Part shown: positions 59,422-64,000 of the stretch, piece after piece | Position numbering within the stretch: position 1 is the first letter of the stretch | Layout of the letters: every line of letters begins with the position of its first letter | NCBI GenBank assembly: GCA_013399855.1 | Contig: VXAY01002113.1 | Coordinates: 213,757-277,756 of the forward strand | DNA length: 64,000 bases | Direction of reading: 5' to 3' | Origin: Oxyruncus cristatus | Taxonomy: Eukaryota; Chordata; Aves; Passeriformes; Cotingidae | Notes under the pieces: model-generated | What the model saw: only the letters and a program-made list of their open reading frames with translations | The model's database searches: none | Told to the model about the DNA's origin: nothing | Made by a program: the position numbers and the translations under genes

Positions 59422-62149
59422 CTGCTCCTCAAAAGCATAAAAAATTCCTCATTCCTCCATGGTCTGTCATCCACACCACGACTGTCCAGTAACTGCCTGA
59501 GCAAGACTCCAAAGCCTTGGTCAGATGGGACATTTTGTAATTAAAATAATAATAATGAATGCCAACATTAGCAGGCACGATCTAGGAGTCAAGGCTCCAG
59601 TCCTGGGCCTATAAATGGTGTCACTAACAAACCTGTATTGGGAAAATCCTGATATCCTGCATGCTGCCATGGAGTGTGGGCATGTCATCCACCCCCATGG
59701 ATGTCTGGGACACAGGGAAGGACCTTCTGCCAAAGGACAGGAAGAACAAAGGCCTGTTGCCTGCTGCCACAGAAGGGAAAAACCAACAGCCGGAGCCCCC
59801 TAAACTGATAGGCCACCAAGATCCAAATGAAGTTCAAGAAGTCTATCCCAAATCAAATCTACCAAGCAATGTCTTGGAAATAATTTTGATTATTCAGTGC
59901 TGAAGAAATATGCCATGAATCCACAGCCCACCAGTTATGCAGGGAAGAGGAAGCTGTCCCTGGACCAGCATCACCCTGGCTCATTTCCCTCACTCTGCAG
60001 CCACATGATTTCTTTTGCACACCACTTGGCTCTCACCAAGGCTCACAGGAATGCACAGGCTGGTGGTGGGATCCAAAAGGCCCACCCTGCCCTCAGCAAG
60101 GAAGGGTTTCCCTGTGCCAGTGTCAGACACCCCTCTTTGGGATCGGAGCAGTTGAGATCCTCCTGGTAGTACCACTATGTGCACCCTCTCCCTTTTCACT
60201 CCAGAGCTGTTGAATCCAAGCAGAAACCTCTCTCCCAAGCAAAGATCCTACCAGCCAAGGGGACAATGCTGTGCCTTGGGAAAGCCACCCAGATCCACCA
60301 ATCCTCGCTTGACAGGGATGTCACTCGGACTGCGGGAAGGAGCCAAAGCCTCAGGGGTGTGTCCCTGCCAGTGAACCAGCACCAGCCACCCTGCAGCCTC
60401 TTCTAGGCTCTCCTACCCTCCTCCTCTCCCCCCTGGGACCTGTCCCTTTTGGGTCCTCAGGAAGGGAAGTGATGAAATCAGCAAGAGCTAGAAAGATTTT
60501 CTCAAGTGGGCCAGCAGTAGGAAGGGAGAAGCACATTCCCTTCCACGTCTGGTTTGCTTCTGTGTGCTGGAGAGCTGGCACAGAGCACAGCCCGAGCTTG
60601 GGGTTTGCCATCTGCAGATGGAGCCAAGAGCAGAGGGGAAAGTGTCTGCAGGCTCGGTGTTCACTCCCTGCCTTGCTCATCTGAGAGTTTGTCCTTACTA
60701 AGGGTGCAAGGCTCTAACACAAGCGTGTCCAGGCTTCTGTGAAAGGTCTGCACTGGACAAGAGAGCCACTACCAGGCCTGGTCTGACTCTAACCTGCCCC
60801 TGATTACATATTTGTAACCCAGACACCGCAGACTTGCTCTGCTCTGTGCCCTCCTACAACTTAAAATACAACCCTGGCTCGAAGGTCTCTACTTGCAAAC
60901 ATAGAGGAACAGCGGTTCTTAAATTGCAGGCAAACATTTGACTTCACTCAGGGCAATTCAAAGAATAAACTGCACAAACCCCACCCTTCTGCCCGACAAC
61001 TCAAGCCCTTAATGCCTAGATAGTTTTCTTTCAGGCCTTATCACAGATAAAATATGGCCCTTTTTTTTGTTCTTGAAGGAGTAGAACCTGCCAAATATTT
61101 ACCAACTCTTTCAGAAGGCTGCAAATGTCACTCCTACAGTGTAATAAACTTCCCCGGAAAGGCCCTGATAAATAGAAAGCCTTGCTGTACTGCCCAGAAC
61201 TAGTTTAGTGTGGCCCAAGTATTGCCAAGTCCGACTGACAAAGAAAGCATATTTGTACACACAGAAAGATTAGCAAGAGAGGCATAAAGTTTAGAAGTGA
61301 AAATAAAACAAAGCTCCATTATTAACCGGGGAGGGGGGGAATAATTGAATCTGCATCCCAGAGAGCACAGGACATTATGAAAGCCTCAGAGCTAAAACAA
61401 TAATTTAAGAGCTTGTCCACAACTTGCAGCAGAAGCTTGAACCATATTCTTTAGCATTTGGAAAGTGCTAAACCATGGGCTACCCCCAACCCAGCCTTCA
61501 GAGCAATATTATTTAAAAATAAAATATTTTTACTTTGTAATTTGACCCACAAAAAGTCATTTGGGGCATGAGGGAATGTTCCCTTCCAGCCTGAACTTTA
61601 ATTCAGAGAGAATGTTTAAACCCCACAGTGTAAAACAGATGCTGAGAAATGCATCTGCATTGTACTGTATGTTCTTTGGGGCACAGACAGAAGTTGGAAA
61701 GTGCCTGTCAATGCAGTGTGTGCAGCTATGATCTAAATAATCCGAATAATGTAGATGAATGGAGAAAAAACCCCACATTCCTCGTATCAGCCAGGCTGTC
61801 AACAAGAGTTCCAGCAGCTATAGACAACTACATCCACATTAGTGCAAACAGATGAACGTTGCTTAAAAAAATGTGTCCTTTCACCTTGGCAAATGCCATT
61901 AAGAAAAAAAAATCTATAAGTGACTAGGGAGTTGGAAGCTCAAAAGTACACATTTAACAAGTCCTGCTGACCATAAAATGCTGAGCACTCACTCCCTACA
62001 GAAGCCAGGCTTCCACCGAATCTTGACTGATGCACTCAAATGAAAAGACAGTAACTCAAGCTATGCTACACAGTGCTCCAAAATAGTTTCAGGGGAACAA
62101 AACTTGCCAGAATTACTTAAAGGCAGAAAGAAATGAAATTGTTTCCGGG

Positions 62150-62170
62150 AAAAAAAAAAAAAATAAAAAA
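62150..62170 (+). repeat. A-rich tract
   Basis: An A-run of about 13 (to 62163), T, then six A, following GTTTCCGGG. No retroposon body is recognisable upstream. Confidence 0.8.
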
Positions 62171-63000
62171 TCCAGATTATGTTAAACCTGACAAAAGCTA
62201 AACCCAGCAGTTTACCCAGCTTTACAAAGCACAGCACAGTTAAGAAACTCTCCTATGAAAGGGAAAACTTGGGTTTAGCCAACCAGCTAATCCAGGAGCC
62301 TGACCAGCAACACGACCAACCTCCACAAATCGCTGCTTGCCAGTGATACCTAAGAAGTTGCTCAAGAAGCTGGAAGGGGCACATTAAGGAGGCAGAGGAA
62401 TCTGCTCCCCGGCCCCCCCGCTTCACACCATCAGGTTTTAATGTTAATGATACGGCCCCGCGTGCCTGAAGTATTTTTACACTATGCTCGTCTTCTTGTA
62501 GCTCCGACTCGTTCCAGGGCAGATGATTAGAATCAGATTTCTGTGATTTCACTGCAGATTAATTTCGTTGAGAGCTACAGATCTGCAGGGAGAAGAGGGC
62601 TGCAAACAGGCCAGCAGAGCGGGTTTTAACGGGTTCTCTCCTAAAAGAGTAACAGTATCTTTGCCTTTACTCCTGACTTTCACATACTTTCCTTTTTGTG
62701 GCCGCTAGACCGAGTTCTTTGGGAAAACGGGCGTATAGGGAAAAGAAATGTGCAAAAAGTTTTCCTTGACATTTTGTCTTCAAAGAAAGCTCCTAACCAG
62801 TACTTTATCAACAGGTTTATGAAGAGAACAGGCCCAAGTAAGCCCTGACTGTGCCCACTGTCCTTCAAATCACACACCTGAGGGATTGAACACAGGAAAC
62901 AATTCTGATCTGTCAAGTTCTGTATGTCCTGATGAGTGTCAGAGCAACAGCTATTAATGCACATGTTAGCATGCTGCACACAAGTGTTTGGATATAGAGG

Positions 63001-63480
63001 GCTGAAGAAGAAAAAAGTAGACAGAGGTCTATATTAGTATTTGCATTTTTTTCCTAATTGTAAAACAGTAAATATTGTTATTTTTATGGGCAATTGCTAC
63101 AGAAAATTGCACTGAGAAGGGGGTTTGTTTGCAAGAATTTAATGGGAACAGAGTATAAAAGTTGTGATTCTATGATATGCAGTCTGCATACACACCTACA
63201 GAATGTAGACTCAAACATCAGAGAGAAAATGAAATTCTAAGTGGCTCAAAAAAAAACACACAGGAAGATTTTAATTTTCCATTTGCTTTTATAGACCTTA
63301 GCCATGAGAATACCGTTGCCACTTGGCCTTTTTCCTTACTGGAGGTCAATACCATTGACTTTACAAGGGAGAAGTAAAAACACCGCTACATAAATCAAAA
63401 AAATTACGAGCACCCTCAAAATAATTCTAAGAAGTTAAAATGCAATGTAACACAACACAGAAGGGCATAGAAGTTATAAA
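63001..63480. other. AT-rich sequence flanking the CpG island
   Basis: AT-rich, with a perfect TATAAAAG at 63154-63161 on the plus strand and a short 66-codon frame starting at 63177. The peptide matches nothing I know. GTCAAT-ACC-ATTGAC at 63345-63359 is a perfect 6-bp inverted repeat resembling the core of the amniote relics. The TATA-like string is not accepted as a promoter because AT-rich DNA yields such strings often. Confidence 0.4.
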
Positions 63481-63649
63481 TATGACGCTATACAAGCCAA
63501 GAGTAATATACACACCCGGAGTTGTATATACACTGTGCCCAAAGAAGGAGCACGAACCGGTGTCTGCAGACGCGCGGTGTGCCGAATCCAAATCCGACAA
63601 AAAAAAGAGGGAACGTCGGAAGGGTGTGTGGGGGGGTAAAAACGCTTAG

Positions 63650-63658
63650 GTGAGTAAG
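63650..63658 (+). other. Consensus splice donor on the plus strand inside the CpG island
   Basis: CTTAG at 63645-63649 is followed by GTGAGTAAG, an almost ideal donor. A divergent or antisense transcript starting in the left part of the island could use it. No matching downstream exon can exist inside the window beyond 350 bases, so it remains a motif-level observation. Confidence 0.3.
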
Positions 63659-63710
63659 AGGAGAATTCCCGGGAGCCCGGCCACTCCGAATGGATGTGAC
63701 TAGATTTATT

Positions 63711-63735
63711 AAAAAAAAAAAAAAAAAAAAAAAAA
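63711..63735 (+). repeat. A-run of 25 inside the CpG island
   Basis: Uninterrupted A from 63711, followed by GAAAAGGAAAGG-type purine sequence to about 63760. On the minus strand it would be a long T/C tract shortly after the proposed first donor. It is prone to length error and lies close to the undetermined base. Confidence 0.9.
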
Positions 63736-63849
63736 GAAAAGGAAAGGAAAAAGAAAACAGATGTGTTTTCTGAAAGTGAAAGCGGAGGGAAGGATGCACA
63801 TGGTCTTGCGGGAGCGAAAGCCGGCGCTCGCTCCCCGCCGAGGCAGGGC

Positions 63850-63850
63850 N
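63850..63850. other. Undetermined base (N)
   Basis: The only N in the window, within CpG-rich sequence. It reflects a sequencing or assembly ambiguity, common in GC-rich promoter regions. Confidence 0.99.
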
Positions 63851-63950
63851 GTCCTGCGGGCCGGGCCGCCGTGGGGACGGGCCGCCAGCACCGGCGGGAC
63901 GCGCACGTTCCAGGCCCTTTCGGAGGTGGAAGGAAACAAAATGCACTTAC

Positions 63951-64000
63951 GGTTCTCGGAGAACCAGCTCCGTCCTCTGCCCGCGGCGAGCCGGGGCACC
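63951..64000 (-). other. Probable end of a 5' exon of a minus-strand gene (partial, runs off the window)
   Basis: Read on the minus strand, the last 50 bases end GGTTCTCCGAGAACC and are followed at 63950 by GTAAGTGC, with intron positions +1 to +6 matching the consensus exactly. The segment lies in the CpG island, as expected for a first exon. All three frames are open across the 50 bases, so coding versus 5'UTR cannot be decided. One frame ends in RGRSWFSEN, but I do not recognise the protein. If correct, the intron extends leftward through the window. No second exon was identified within 64 kb, which would imply a very long first intron or a gene end that I failed to see. Confidence 0.42.

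Larger units (their letters stand above)
58451..63000. other. Non-coding stretch, no gene recognised
   Basis: Short ORFs of 60-110 codons occur without family resemblance. 61500-61560 is AT-rich. The homopolymer tracts and the small duplication inside are listed separately. A small GC patch lies near 62408-62420 (a C-run). Confidence 0.6.
63540..64000. promoter_or_regulatory. CpG island, probable promoter region at the right edge
   Basis: CpG dinucleotides are rare elsewhere but dense here: about 27 in the last 220 bases by hand count, with further CpG at 63555-63620. GC content rises sharply and the island runs off the window. In vertebrates such islands normally mark promoters and first exons. 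A consensus minus-strand donor lies inside it (63950-63945) and another on the plus strand at 63650, so initiation may occur in both directions. An A-rich tract (63711-63735) interrupts the island and one base (63850) is undetermined. Confidence 0.72.

Noticed and set aside
63154..63161. TATAAAAG as a TATA box for a plus-strand gene
   Set aside because: AT-rich context, no supporting initiator or exon, and the following 66-codon ORF is not recognised.
63164..63178. GATTCTATGAT, resembling the 3' octamer repeat of CR1
   Set aside because: Only about one unit is present and no CR1 body lies upstream on either strand.
1..64000. Search for tRNA, rRNA, known microRNA precursors, CRISPR arrays, endogenous retroviral LTR pairs and prokaryotic operons
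   Set aside because: None was recognised by eye on either strand. Degenerate or unfamiliar copies could still be missed without a covariance-model or profile search.

Overview
The window looks like vertebrate nuclear DNA, most probably from a bird. It has no prokaryotic gene organisation, only short scattered ORFs with no family resemblance, long AT-rich non-coding stretches and CpG depletion outside one terminal island. Its recognisable repeats are old amniote types: two decayed CR1-type LINE fragments, several MIR/CORE-SINE-like pieces, and relics of amniote repeats with an AAGTCAATGGGA-like core. No mammalian L1 or Alu and no young retroelement was seen. This low repeat load fits a bird better than a turtle, crocodilian or mammal. 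The species cannot be named from the sequence.

Layout. 1-27.4 kb is non-coding and holds a MIR-like SINE (about 950-1098), a second weaker one (about 10285-10385), two amniote relics (about 8021-8090 and 9961-10030), a pyrimidine tract (5568-5631) and AT-rich blocks near 13.6 and 20.1-20.5 kb. A CR1 reverse-transcriptase fragment lies at about 27390-27850, and a MIR-like SINE at about 29990-30105. A pyrimidine-rich stretch follows at 33.6-33.9 kb, then one exon-like interval with good splice signals at 38105-38359. The largest element is a CR1 remnant at about 40040-41165 with a large internal deletion. From 47 to 60 kb there are small tandem duplications (47801, 49111, 49304, 59387), perfect hairpins (48146-48173, 54175-54192, 54225-54262), an amniote relic (about 54030-54110), a poly-T tract next to a CpG cluster (54780-54905) and long AT-rich blocks.

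The last ~460 bp (63540-64000) is a CpG island. It contains a consensus minus-strand splice donor (GTAAGT reading leftward from 63950) and a plus-strand donor at 63650. The simplest reading is that a gene's 5' exon lies at the right edge on the minus strand and that much of the window is its first intron or flanking DNA. This is inference: no downstream exon of such a gene was recognised. I found no convincing complete protein-coding gene, tRNA, rRNA, CRISPR array or operon, and no evidence of a new biological system. The points most worth checking are the CpG-island promoter, the exon-like interval at 38.1 kb, the hairpin cluster at 54.0-54.3 kb and the fossil CR1 copies.
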